DNA of 64,000 nucleotides from Streptomyces sp. BK208 (GTDB lineage: Bacteria; Actinomycetota; Actinomycetes; Streptomycetales; Streptomycetaceae): positions 1 to 64,000 of the forward strand of contig NZ_SOAV01000007.1 in the NCBI RefSeq assembly GCF_004364245.1. Reading direction: 5' to 3'. A program made the translations under genes and the position numbers. Below the pieces are notes generated by a model. It was not told the DNA's origin, ran no database searches, and worked only from the letters and a program-made list of their open reading frames with translations. Below, one piece after another: positions 27,456 to 35,642 of this stretch (positions are counted from its first letter, which is position 1; every line of letters starts with the position of its first letter).

Positions 27456-28739
27456 ATGACCTCGAACGACGCCCCCACCCCCGGCAGCGGCCCGCGCGCC
27501 GCCCGCCGGCGTGCGCTGGGCAGGGGCCCCGGGGAGCGAGTGGCTCCGCCGGTGACCGGGGAACCGTCCGCGGACGCCGACCTGCCGGCTTCCGCCGACC
27601 TGCCGGCTTCCGTCGATCTGCCGGCTTCCGCCGACCTGTCGGCCTCCACCGGGACCGAGGCGTCGGCCGTACCGGAGGCGCCCGCCCTGCCGCAGGCGCC
27701 CGTCGTACCTGAGGCGTCCGTCGTACCTGAGGCGTCCGTCGTACCTGAGGCCGCGCACTCCGACCGCCCGGCCGTACCGGCTCCGGGAGGCGCGGTGGTG
27801 CCCCCTGCGGGCCCCGGGCAGTCGCGGCCCCCGGCCGGCCCCCGGACCGGGACTCCTCCCCGACCGCCCGCCGCCCCGGCGGAAACGGAACCGCAGGGGG
27901 AACCGGAGCCCGTGGAGCCGGAGCACGGCGACGGTGTGTTCAAGGTGCGGCTCGCCAACTTCGAGGGGCCGTTCGACCTGCTCCTCCAGTTGATCTCCAA
28001 GCACAAGCTGGACGTCACCGAGGTCGCGCTGTCGAAGGTGACCGACGAGTTCATGGCGCACATCCGGGCGATGGGGCCGGACTGGGACCTCGACCAGACC
28101 ACCGAGTTCCTGGTGGTCGCGGCGACCCTGCTCGACCTCAAGGCGGCCCGGCTGCTGCCCGCCGCCGAAGTCGAGGACGAGGCCGACCTGGCCCTGCTCG
28201 AAGCCCGCGACCTGCTCTTCGCCCGCCTGCTCCAGTACCGCGCGTACAAGCGGATCGCGGACATCTTCAACGAGCGCCTCGACGCCGAGGCCCGCCGCTA
28301 CCCCCGTACCGTCGGCCTGGAGCCCCATCACGCCGAGCTGCTGCCCGAGGTCGTCATCAGCATCGGCGCCGAGGGTTTCGCCAGGCTCGCCGTCAAGGCG
28401 ATGCAGCCCAGACCCAAGCCGCAGGTGTACGTCGAGCACATCCACGCGCCCCTGGTCAGCGTGCAGGAGCAGGCCGGGATCGTCGTCGCCCGCCTGAGGG
28501 AGCTGGGGGAGGCCAGCTTCCGCGTGCTGGTCCAGGACACCGAGGACACCCTGACCGTCGTCGCCCGCTTCCTCGCCCTGCTGGAGCTGTACCGGGAGAA
28601 GGCCGTCGAGCTGGACCAGGAGACCGCGCTCGGCGACCTGCTGGTGCGCTGGACCGGCGGCGACGGGGACGCCCAGCCGACGGTCACCGACGAGTTCGAC
28701 CGGCCGCCCGAGGTGCCGAAGGAGGAGCAGAAGGCGTGA
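27456..28739 (+). CDS. scpA: Segregation and condensation protein A
   Basis: A 427-residue ScpA kleisin. Its conserved part begins at about residue 162 with FKVRLANFEGPFDLLLQLIS and includes VTEVALSKVTDEFMAHI and the C-terminal winged helix (TLTVVARFLALLELYREKAV). ScpA bridges SMC heads in bacterial condensin. The first 160 residues are an unusual Pro/Ala-rich extension built partly of tandem hexapeptides. The ATG at 27456 sits 18 bases after the RHH gene; a later start near the conserved part would remove the extension, but third-position bias continues through it. The stop overlaps scpB (GTGA). Confidence 0.92.
   Translation: MTSNDAPTPGSGPRAARRRALGRGPGERVAPPVTGEPSADADLPASADLPASVDLPASADLSASTGTEASAVPEAPALPQAPVVPEASVVPEASVVPEAAHSDRPAVPAPGGAVVPPAGPGQSRPPAGPRTGTPPRPPAAPAETEPQGEPEPVEPEHGDGVFKVRLANFEGPFDLLLQLISKHKLDVTEVALSKVTDEFMAHIRAMGPDWDLDQTTEFLVVAATLLDLKAARLLPAAEVEDEADLALLEARDLLFARLLQYRAYKRIADIFNERLDAEARRYPRTVGLEPHHAELLPEVVISIGAEGFARLAVKAMQPRPKPQVYVEHIHAPLVSVQEQAGIVVARLRELGEASFRVLVQDTEDTLTVVARFLALLELYREKAVELDQETALGDLLVRWTGGDGDAQPTVTDEFDRPPEVPKEEQKA
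27579..27755 (+). repeat. Two runs of 18-bp tandem repeats in scpA
   Basis: Four near-identical 18-mers (27579-27650, unit GACCTGCCGGCTTCCGCC) and, after a gap, three more (27702-27755, unit GTCGTACCTGAGGCGTCC) encode hexapeptides of the DLPASA and VVPEAS type. The units keep the frame, so copy number can change without breaking ScpA. Confidence 0.88.
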
Positions 28740-29443
28740 GTGAGCAGACCGCGCGGCGGAGCACGGAACCGGCCCCGGACGCCACGGAGGCCGCGGAGCC
28801 GGCCACGGAGGCCGCGGGCGACCCGGAGGGTGTCGCCGGGCTCGACCTGAAGCCCGCGCTGGAGGCCGTCCTCATGGTCGTCGACGAACCCGCGACCGAG
28901 GAACAGCTGGCGAAGATACTGCAACGGCCCCGGCGGCGGATCGCCGACGCCCTGCGCGAGCTGGCCGACGAGTACGCCGCCCAGGGCCGCGGCTTCGAGC
29001 TGCGCCTGGTCGCGGGCGGCTGGCGCTTCTACAGCCGGGCCGAGTACGCCGCCGCCGTCGAGGGCTTCGTCCTGGACGGCCAGCACGCCCGCCTCACCCA
29101 GGCCGCGCTGGAGACCCTCGCGGTCGTCGCCTACCGCCAGCCGGTCAGCCGCAGCCGCGTCTCGGCGGTGCGCGGGGTGAACTGCGACGGCGTGATGCGC
29201 ACCCTCCTGCAACGGGGCCTGGTCGGGGAGGCGGGCACGGAACCCGAAACAGGTGCGATCCTGTACGTGACGACGAACTACTTCCTGGAGCGGATGGGCC
29301 TGCGCGGCCTGGACGAACTCCCGGAGCTCGCGCCCTTCCTCCCGGAGGCGGAGGCGATCGAGGCCGAGACGCTGGAAGGGGTCCCGTCGTTCGATCCGGA
29401 CGCCCCGGAAGCCGGGGACGCAGACGACAAGACGGAATTTTGA
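28736..29443 (+). CDS. scpB: Segregation and condensation protein B
   Basis: A 235-residue ScpB, the dimeric winged-helix partner of ScpA. The conserved region runs from LDLKPALEAVLMVVDEPATE to the second winged helix (LTQAALETLAVVAYRQPVSR, then VRGVNCDGVMRTLLQRGLV). The N-terminal 40 residues are Ala/Glu-rich. The GTG start overlaps the scpA stop and the stop overlaps the rluB ATG, so all three are translationally coupled. Confidence 0.94.
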   Translation: MSEQTARRSTEPAPDATEAAEPATEAAGDPEGVAGLDLKPALEAVLMVVDEPATEEQLAKILQRPRRRIADALRELADEYAAQGRGFELRLVAGGWRFYSRAEYAAAVEGFVLDGQHARLTQAALETLAVVAYRQPVSRSRVSAVRGVNCDGVMRTLLQRGLVGEAGTEPETGAILYVTTNYFLERMGLRGLDELPELAPFLPEAEAIEAETLEGVPSFDPDAPEAGDADDKTEF

Positions 29444-30591
29444 TGCGAAGCAGCAGCGGCAGGAACAGCAGCGGAAACAACGGCGGGAGCCGTGGTGGCA
29501 ACAGCGGCGGCCGCGGCGGGAGTGGCGGTGGCAACAGCGGCGGCCGCGGCGGGAGTGGCGGTGGCCGCGGCAACTACCGCGGCGCCGGCAACGACCGCGA
29601 CGACAAGCAGGGGGGCCGTCCCAAGAAGCCGCGCCCGGAGGAGCGGCGCTACGACGTGGGCCCCGGCGCCACCAAGGACGGCCCGAAGTCCGGCCGCGGC
29701 CCCTCGGCCCGCGGCGGTGCGAAGGGCGGCCCGAAGCGGCCCCAGCAGCGCGGCCGCAGCGCCCCGGCCACGTCCCGCGAGTACGAGACGCGGGCCGAGG
29801 AGCGCAACCGCGAGCGGTACGCGGGCAAGAAGGACGTCAAGCTGCCCAAGACCTTCCCCGGCGCCGAGCAGGAGGGCGAGCGGCTGCAGAAGGTCCTCGC
29901 GCGCGCGGGCTACGGCTCCCGGCGTGCCTGCGAGGAGCTGATCGAGCAGGCCAGGGTCGAGATCAACGGCGAGATCGTGCTGGAGCAGGGGCGCCGCGTC
30001 GACCCGGAGAAGGACGAGGTCAAGGTCGACGGCCTGACCGTGGCCACGCAGTCGTACCAGTTCTTCTCGCTGAACAAGCCCGCCGGTGTCGTCTCCACCA
30101 TGGAGGACCCGGAGGGCCGTCAGTGCCTCGGTGACTACGTCACCAACCGCGAGACCCGCCTCTTCCACGTCGGCCGGCTCGACACCGAGACCGAGGGCGT
30201 CATCCTGCTCACCAACCACGGCGAGCTGGCCCACCGCCTGACCCACCCCCGGTACGGCGTGAAGAAGACCTACCTCGCGCACATCGTGGGCCCGATCCCG
30301 CGCGACCTCGGCAAGCAGCTCAAGGACGGCATCCAGCTGGAGGACGGGTACGCGCGCGCCGACCACTTCCGGGTCGTCGAGCAGACCGGCAAGAACTACC
30401 TGGTCGAGGTCACCCTCCACGAGGGCCGCAAGCACATCGTGCGCCGGATGCTGGCGGAGGCGGGCTTCCCCGTCGACAAGCTGGTGCGCACCGCCTTCGG
30501 GCCGATCACCCTGGGCGACCAGAAGTCGGGCTGGCTGCGCCGCCTGTCCAACACGGAGGTCGGGATGCTCATGCAGGAGGTCGAGCTCTAA
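29443..30591 (+). CDS. rluB: Pseudouridine synthase, RluB/RsuA family
   Basis: A 382-residue enzyme making pseudouridine in rRNA. About 140 N-terminal residues are Gly/Ser/Arg-rich (GGNSGGRGGSGGG repeats) and likely disordered and RNA-binding. The S4 domain follows (ERLQKVLARAGYGSRRACEE, about 146) and then the catalytic domain with GRLDTETEGVILLTN holding the catalytic Asp (about 246) and GRKHIVRRMLAEAGF. The ATG at 29443 shares one base with the scpB stop. An rluB gene after scpAB is a common bacterial arrangement. Confidence 0.93.
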   Translation: MRSSSGRNSSGNNGGSRGGNSGGRGGSGGGNSGGRGGSGGGRGNYRGAGNDRDDKQGGRPKKPRPEERRYDVGPGATKDGPKSGRGPSARGGAKGGPKRPQQRGRSAPATSREYETRAEERNRERYAGKKDVKLPKTFPGAEQEGERLQKVLARAGYGSRRACEELIEQARVEINGEIVLEQGRRVDPEKDEVKVDGLTVATQSYQFFSLNKPAGVVSTMEDPEGRQCLGDYVTNRETRLFHVGRLDTETEGVILLTNHGELAHRLTHPRYGVKKTYLAHIVGPIPRDLGKQLKDGIQLEDGYARADHFRVVEQTGKNYLVEVTLHEGRKHIVRRMLAEAGFPVDKLVRTAFGPITLGDQKSGWLRRLSNTEVGMLMQEVEL

Positions 30592-30620
30592 GGGTTCCGG
30601 GAGCCGCGCGGCTCCGAGGG

Positions 30621-30662
30621 TTGTGCCACGCACCCACCTCTCTTTATAGTCTTGGTGACTAT
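30621..30662 (+). promoter_or_regulatory. Promoter and inverted-repeat operator of the nrtR-like operon
   Basis: ATAGTC-ttggt-GACTAT (30646-30662) is a perfect 6-5-6 inverted repeat. It overlaps a good -10, TATAGT (30645-30650), which lies 18 bases after a plausible -35, TTGTGC (30621-30626). Repressor binding there would block RNA polymerase. The regulator gene starts a few bases downstream, so autoregulation is likely. Confidence 0.7.
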
Positions 30663-30679
30663 TAAGGGGGTGGGTGTTC

Positions 30680-31399
30680 GTGCACGGTTACGACAAGCAC
30701 GCCTTCGAACCCTTCGCCGTGACCGTCGACCTCGCCGTCCTCACACTCCGCGCGGGCGGGCTGCACGTGCTGCTCGTCGAGCGGGGCCAGGAGCCCTACG
30801 CGGGCCGCTGGGCACTGCCCGGCGGCTTCCTGCTGCCCGAGGAGTCCGCGGAGCGGGCGGCCCGCCGGGAGCTGGCCGAGGAGACCGGCCTGGCGGACGT
30901 GACCGGGCTGCACCTGGAGCAGCTGCGGACCTACAGCGACCCCGGCCGCGACCCCCGGATGCGGGTCGTGTCCGTCGCCTTCACCGCCCTGCTGCCCCGT
31001 CCCCCCGAGCCGCGCGGCGGCGGTGACGCGACCGAGGCCCGCTGGATGCCGTACGAGAGGGCCGAGGGCCTCGCCTTCGACCACGACCGGATCCTGGCCG
31101 ACGCCCGGGAGCGGGTCGGAGCCAAGCTGGAGTACACCTGCCTGGCCACCGCCTTCTGCCCGGACGAGTTCACCCTCGGCGAGCTGCAGCAGGTCTACGA
31201 GACGGTGTGGGGCACGCCCCTGGACCGGCCCAACTTCCGCCGCAAGGTCCTCGCCACCCCCGGCTTCGTCGAGCCCGTCCCGGGCGCCGCCCGTCTCACC
31301 GGAGGCCGCGGCAAGCCCGCCGCCGTCTACCGCGCGGGGCCGGCCACCGCACTGCACCCACCGCTGCTCCGCACCCCTCGGGAAGGACGCCCCGCATGA
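30680..31399 (+). CDS. NrtR-like Nudix-domain transcriptional regulator
   Basis: A 239-residue two-domain protein. The N-terminal Nudix domain (to about 140) has a complete Nudix box (GFLLPEESAERAARRELAEE), so it may still hydrolyse a nucleotide. The C-terminal winged-helix domain carries the NrtR-type signature EYTCLATAFCPDEFTLGELQ and DRPNFRRKVL. NrtR proteins sense ADP-ribose-like ligands and repress NAD metabolism genes. The GTG at 30680 is 9 bases after AAGGGGG; a GTG two codons earlier is closer. Its stop overlaps the ADP-ribosylglycohydrolase start in ATGA. Confidence 0.85.
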   Translation: MHGYDKHAFEPFAVTVDLAVLTLRAGGLHVLLVERGQEPYAGRWALPGGFLLPEESAERAARRELAEETGLADVTGLHLEQLRTYSDPGRDPRMRVVSVAFTALLPRPPEPRGGGDATEARWMPYERAEGLAFDHDRILADARERVGAKLEYTCLATAFCPDEFTLGELQQVYETVWGTPLDRPNFRRKVLATPGFVEPVPGAARLTGGRGKPAAVYRAGPATALHPPLLRTPREGRPA

Positions 31400-32418
31400 C
31401 CACGACCACCGGCACCGAGCGCGCCGCCACCGGAGCGCTCACCGGGCTCGCCCTCGGCGACGCGCTGGGCTTTCCCACCGAGTTCAACGACGTCCCGGCC
31501 ATCCTCGCCAAGTGCGGCCCCTGGCGGGAGATGGCGCTGCCCCGGCCCGCGATCGTCACCGACGACACGCAGATGACGCTCGCGCTGGGCAAGGGGCTGC
31601 GGACGGCCATGGACCGGGGCGTCCTGGCGCCCGAAGGGATGACCGAGCCGGTACGGCAGGAGTTCATCGCCTGGAACCGCTCACCGGAGAACAACCGGGC
31701 CCCCGGCAACACCTGCCTCAGGGCCTGCGGACTCCTGGAGCGAGGAGACCGCCCCTGGCAGGACGCCAGCCAGATCCACTCCAAGGGCTGCGGCGCCAAC
31801 ATGCGCGTCGCGCCGGTCGGCCTCATACCCGGACTGAGCGACGAACAGCGCGCGGGCGCCGCCCAGTTGCAGTCCGCGCTCACCCACGGCCACCCCACCG
31901 CGCTCGCCGCCTCCGACCTCACCGCGCACGCCGTACGGCTGCTGGCCGAGGGCGCCGAGCCGACCGGCCTGGTCGGGCGGCTGCGCTCGTACGCCTACGA
32001 CAACCGCGCCCGCTACCACGAGCGCTGGCTCGGCGACCTGTGGACCCGCGCCCAGGACCCGACGCCCGAGCACTTCATCGCGCGCGGCTGGGACGAGTGC
32101 CTGGCGGTACTCGACCGGCTCCGGGACGCGGTGCGCACCGTGTCGCCCGAGACCGACCCCTGCCTCGCCGTCGGCGAGGGCTGGATCGCGGAGGAGGCCC
32201 TGGCCGCAGGACTGCTGTGCTTCCTGCTCTTCGTCGACGAGCCGCTGACCGCCCTGCGCCGCGGCGCCTGCACCTCCGGCGACTCCGACTCCATCGCCTG
32301 CCTCGCGGGCGCCTTCGCGGGCGCCCACCTGGGCCCCGACGCCTGGCCGGCCGACTGGGCGGACCGCATCGAGTACCGCGGCGACCTGCTGGCCCTCGGA
32401 GCGCTCTGGGACGCCTGA
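31396..32418 (+). CDS. ADP-ribosylglycohydrolase (ARH/DraG family)
   Basis: A 340-residue all-helical hydrolase that would remove ADP-ribose from proteins or small molecules. Metal-site motifs are TDDTQMTLALGKGL (about residue 55) and CTSGDSDSIACLAGAFAGAH (about 295), with the N-terminal GALTGLALGDALGFPTEF. The ATG overlaps the regulator's stop, so the two form an operon. The product ADP-ribose fits the expected ligand of the upstream regulator, suggesting a feedback module (inference). Confidence 0.9.
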   Translation: MTTTTGTERAATGALTGLALGDALGFPTEFNDVPAILAKCGPWREMALPRPAIVTDDTQMTLALGKGLRTAMDRGVLAPEGMTEPVRQEFIAWNRSPENNRAPGNTCLRACGLLERGDRPWQDASQIHSKGCGANMRVAPVGLIPGLSDEQRAGAAQLQSALTHGHPTALAASDLTAHAVRLLAEGAEPTGLVGRLRSYAYDNRARYHERWLGDLWTRAQDPTPEHFIARGWDECLAVLDRLRDAVRTVSPETDPCLAVGEGWIAEEALAAGLLCFLLFVDEPLTALRRGACTSGDSDSIACLAGAFAGAHLGPDAWPADWADRIEYRGDLLALGALWDA

Positions 32419-32431
32419 GGCGCGGGCAGCG

Positions 32432-33175
32432 TCAGTGCTCCCCGGCGCCCCGGCCGCGTACGACGCCCCGCCCGGCTCCGTCGTACGGATCCGGCCGGAG
32501 CGCCGAGGCGCGGCGGGCTCGGTACAGGAAGTCCTCGACGCGGCGCCGGTCCGGTCCGGCCGGCAGCGGGCTGCGCCGGGCGGCTTCCTCGCCCTCCCGC
32601 GCCAGGCGGGTCATCCGCGACTCCACCTGCGGCCAGGGCACCTCGCCGCGCTTCACGGCGAGCAGCGACTCCCGCTCCTCGCCGACGTCGATGGTCAGAA
32701 CGCCCGTGCGCAGCAGGTCGCGGGCGCTGGTCAGCAGCCGCAGCAGGTGCATCGCGTGCTTCCAGCGCGGGGCCCCGTGGACGCGCACGTCGGCGTCCAG
32801 CTTGTGGCGCTGGCCGTGCGCGTACCGGGTGAACGTCTCGTGGGCCCGCCGGGACAGGAACGCCTCGCGCAGCGCCAGCAGCTCGCGGCCCGTGTCGTCC
32901 ACGTACTCCACGAGCGGGGAGTGCAGGCACTCCAGGATGTTCGGGTTCGCCCGCAGCGCCAGTTCGCAGAAACGCTCCAGCTCCCAGCTGAACCGCTCCT
33001 CCCCGGGGCCCTCCACGTGCGTCGGCGGCTTCTCGAAGCGCCAGTACAGCTCCGTGGGGGCGAGGAAGACACCGCGGCGGTCCGTGTCGCTGTCCCGCGT
33101 CGCCAGACCGAAGGCGCGCGAGCCCATGACACAGGCGTAGATCGTGTGGTCGCGGACCAGGGTCTCGGGGTGCAT
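32432..33175 (-). CDS. Nucleotidyltransferase-fold protein, pol-beta superfamily
   Basis: A 247-residue protein with the nucleotidyltransferase motif MGSRAFGLATRDSDTDRRGV near residue 18-37 (GS...SDTD metal-binding acids). Proteins of this group (YcgL-like) have been noted beside phage and tRNA-related genes; the substrate is unknown. The ATG at 33175 has no clear ribosome site; the longer frame upstream has no coding character. It ends 13 bases from the convergent ARH gene. Confidence 0.82.
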   Translation of the reverse strand: MHPETLVRDHTIYACVMGSRAFGLATRDSDTDRRGVFLAPTELYWRFEKPPTHVEGPGEERFSWELERFCELALRANPNILECLHSPLVEYVDDTGRELLALREAFLSRRAHETFTRYAHGQRHKLDADVRVHGAPRWKHAMHLLRLLTSARDLLRTGVLTIDVGEERESLLAVKRGEVPWPQVESRMTRLAREGEEAARRSPLPAGPDRRRVEDFLYRARRASALRPDPYDGAGRGVVRGRGAGEH

Positions 33176-33327
33176 GGCGGGAGCGTACGCGGGCCGGTCA
33201 CGCCGGGCGGAGTGAATTACCGGCGTCTCAGAGGACGGGCGCCGCGGGCCGGAGCCAGGGGGGCTGACTAGGCTGGACGGACCAAGAGGCGAAACACGCG
33301 TCAGCAACGTCAGCAAGGAGCATCGCC

Positions 33328-33690
33328 GTGGCGGTACGAGCGGTCCGGGGCGCCGTCCAACTGGAACGGGACGAGGCGGGACACATGGACGAGCAGGTCG
33401 CGGCCCTGCTGACCGCCCTCATGGAGCGCAACGGCCTGACGGTCGACGACCTGATCAGCCTGTGGTTCACCGCCACCCCCGACCTGCACAGCGACTTCCC
33501 GGCCGCCGCCGCGCGCGGGCTCGGCATCACCGACGTGCCGCTGATCTGCGCCCAGGAACTGGACGTCGAGGGCGCCATGCCGCGCGTCGTCCGGGTCCTC
33601 GCCCACATCGAGTCCGACCGGCCCCGCGCCGAGATCGCCCACGTCTACCTCGGTGCCGCCGCGGCCCTGCGCAAGGACATCGCCCAGTGA
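33328..33690 (+). CDS. aroH: Chorismate mutase, AroH class
   Basis: A 120-residue AroH-fold enzyme converting chorismate to prephenate. Conserved residues are visible: AVRAVRGAVQLERD (substrate Arg near residue 7), CAQELDVEGAMPRVVRVLAH and the AHVYLGAAAALRKD C-terminus. The GTG start has AAGGAG at 7 bases. It overlaps the prephenate dehydrogenase gene by four bases, so the two steps to tyrosine are made together. Confidence 0.92.
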   Translation: MAVRAVRGAVQLERDEAGHMDEQVAALLTALMERNGLTVDDLISLWFTATPDLHSDFPAAAARGLGITDVPLICAQELDVEGAMPRVVRVLAHIESDRPRAEIAHVYLGAAAALRKDIAQ

Positions 33691-34772
33691 GAACCGCACT
33701 CGTCATCGGCACCGGCCTGATCGGCACCTCCGCCGCGCTCGCCCTCACCGCGCGCGGCGTCACCGTCCACCTCGCCGACCACGACCCCGGGCAGGCCCGC
33801 ACCGCCGCCGCGCTCGGCGCCGGCACCGACGAGACCCCGGACGGGCCGGTCGACCTCGCGATCGTCGCCGCCCCGCCCGCCCTGGTCGCCGACGTGCTCG
33901 CCGACGCCATGGCCCGCGGCGCCGCCCGCGGCTACATCGACGTGGCCAGCGTCAAGGGCGGCCCCCGGCGGGAGCTGGAGGCACGCGGACTCGACCTGTC
34001 CGCCTACATCGGCACGCACCCCATGTCCGGCCGCGAGAAGTCCGGGCCGCTGGCCGCCACCGCCGACCTCTTCGAGGGCCGCCCCTGGGTGCTCACCCCG
34101 ACCCGGGACACCGACACCGAGGTGCTGAACCTCGCCCTGGAGCTGGTCTCGCACTGCCGCGCGGTGCCCGTGGTGATGGACGCCGACGCCCACGACCGTG
34201 CCGTGGCCCTCGTCTCCCACATGCCCCACCTGGTCTCCAGCATGGTCGCCGCGCGCCTGGAGCACGCCGAGGAGGCCGCCGTACGACTGTGCGGGCAGGG
34301 CATCCGCGACGTGACCCGGATCGCCGCCTCCGACCCCCGGATGTGGATCGACATCCTCTCCGCCAACCCGGGTCCGGTCGCCGACCTGCTCACCGACGTC
34401 GCCGCCGACCTGGAGGAGACCGTACGAGCCCTGCGCGCCCTGCAGTCCGCCGACGAGGACAAGCGCCGCGAGGGCGGCAGCGGCATCGCCGAGGTGCTGC
34501 GGCGCGGCAACGCCGGGCAGGTCCGCGTCCCCGGCAAGCACGGCTCGGCCCCGCGGGCCTACGAGACGGTGGCCGTCCTCATCGACGACCAGCCCGGCCA
34601 GCTGGCCCGCATCTTCGCGGACGCGGGACGGGCCGGGGTCAACATCGAGGACGTACGCATCGAGCACGCGACCGGACAGCAGGCGGGTCTGGTGCAGCTC
34701 ATGGTGGAGCCGAAGGCCGCCGCCGTCCTCACCGCGGCCCTGAAGGAGCGGGGCTGGGCGATCCGCCAGTGA
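33687..34772 (+). CDS. tyrA: Prephenate dehydrogenase
   Basis: A 361-residue enzyme: NAD(P)-binding domain with VIGTGLIGTSAALALTARGV, catalytic region GTHPMSGREKSGPLAAT, and a C-terminal ACT domain (about 290-361: YETVAVLIDDQPGQLARIF, VNIEDVRIEH) that probably gives tyrosine feedback control. The GTG start is in a GTGA overlap with aroH. A structured 174-base spacer separates it from cmk. Confidence 0.93.
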   Translation: MRTALVIGTGLIGTSAALALTARGVTVHLADHDPGQARTAAALGAGTDETPDGPVDLAIVAAPPALVADVLADAMARGAARGYIDVASVKGGPRRELEARGLDLSAYIGTHPMSGREKSGPLAATADLFEGRPWVLTPTRDTDTEVLNLALELVSHCRAVPVVMDADAHDRAVALVSHMPHLVSSMVAARLEHAEEAAVRLCGQGIRDVTRIAASDPRMWIDILSANPGPVADLLTDVAADLEETVRALRALQSADEDKRREGGSGIAEVLRRGNAGQVRVPGKHGSAPRAYETVAVLIDDQPGQLARIFADAGRAGVNIEDVRIEHATGQQAGLVQLMVEPKAAAVLTAALKERGWAIRQ

Positions 34773-34823
34773 TCGCGGTCCCGGACGCCTGTCGGAGGTG
34801 CGTCGGCGGCCCGGTAACCTAGA

Positions 34824-34881
34824 CCTGTCCGACGATTCCCGCCTGCCCGGCCGGGCGGACGACGGAAGATCGTCGGACAGG
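34824..34881 (+). terminator. 58-base hairpin between tyrA and cmk (terminator or 5'-UTR attenuator)
   Basis: A 13-bp perfect outer stem (34824-34836 with 34869-34881, starting CCTGTCCGACGAT) encloses a second GC-rich palindrome, GCCCGGCCGGGC. It lies 51 bases past the tyrA stop and 65 bases before the cmk start. It could end the tyrA transcript or regulate read-through into cmk. TAACCT just upstream (about 34815) is a possible -10 that would place the hairpin in the cmk leader. Confidence 0.6.
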
Positions 34882-34946
34882 CCCTGTCGGGACGCGCTCG
34901 CGCCCCGCACACCACCCACCGCACCGCACCAGGAAGGTGTCCCCTC

Positions 34947-35642
34947 GTGGAAAACGGCGCCGCCCCGACCGTCCCGGCCGTGATTGTCGCCATCGACGGT
35001 CCCTCCGGCACGGGCAAGTCGAGCACGTCGAAGGCCGTGGCCGCACAGCTCGGCCTGAGCTACCTGGACACCGGTGCGCAGTACCGGGCGATCACGTGGT
35101 GGATGGTCAGCAACGGCATCGACACCGACGACCCGCACGCCGTCGCCGCCGCGGCCGGCAAGCCCGAGATCGTCTCCGGCACCGACCCGGCCGGCCCGAC
35201 CATCACGGTCGACGGCGTGGACGTGGCCGGCCCGATCCGCACCCAGGAGGTCACCTCCAAGGTCAGCGCGGTCAGCGCCGTACCCGAGATCCGCGCCCGG
35301 ATCACGGAGCTGCAGCGCTCCATCGCCGCCGCCGCGCCGCTCGGCATCGTCGTCGAGGGCCGCGACATCGGCACCACCGTGCTGCCGGACGCCGACCTCA
35401 AGATCTTCCTCACCGCCTCGGCGGAGGCCCGCGCCGCCCGCCGCAGCGGCGAGCTGAAGGGCGCCGACGTCAACGCCACCCGCGAGGCCCTGATCAAGCG
35501 GGACGCGGCCGACTCCAGCCGCAAGACCTCCCCGCTGGCCAAGGCCGGCGACGCGGTCGAGGTCGACACCACCGCCCTCACCCTGCCGCAGGTCATCGAG
35601 TGCGTCGTCACCCTCGTCGAGGAGAAGCGGGCGGGGAAGTGA
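34947..35642 (+). CDS. cmk: Cytidylate kinase
   Basis: A 231-residue CMP/dCMP kinase. P-loop IDGPSGTGKSSTSKAVA (residues about 15-31), LDTGAQYRAITWW, EGRDIGTTVLPDADLKIFLT and the lid region KRDAADSSRKTSPL are all present. The GTG start has AGGAAGG upstream. The stop overlaps the acyltransferase start (GTGA), and der follows, matching the frequent cmk-plsC-der order of actinobacteria. Confidence 0.95.
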   Translation: MENGAAPTVPAVIVAIDGPSGTGKSSTSKAVAAQLGLSYLDTGAQYRAITWWMVSNGIDTDDPHAVAAAAGKPEIVSGTDPAGPTITVDGVDVAGPIRTQEVTSKVSAVSAVPEIRARITELQRSIAAAAPLGIVVEGRDIGTTVLPDADLKIFLTASAEARAARRSGELKGADVNATREALIKRDAADSSRKTSPLAKAGDAVEVDTTALTLPQVIECVVTLVEEKRAGK

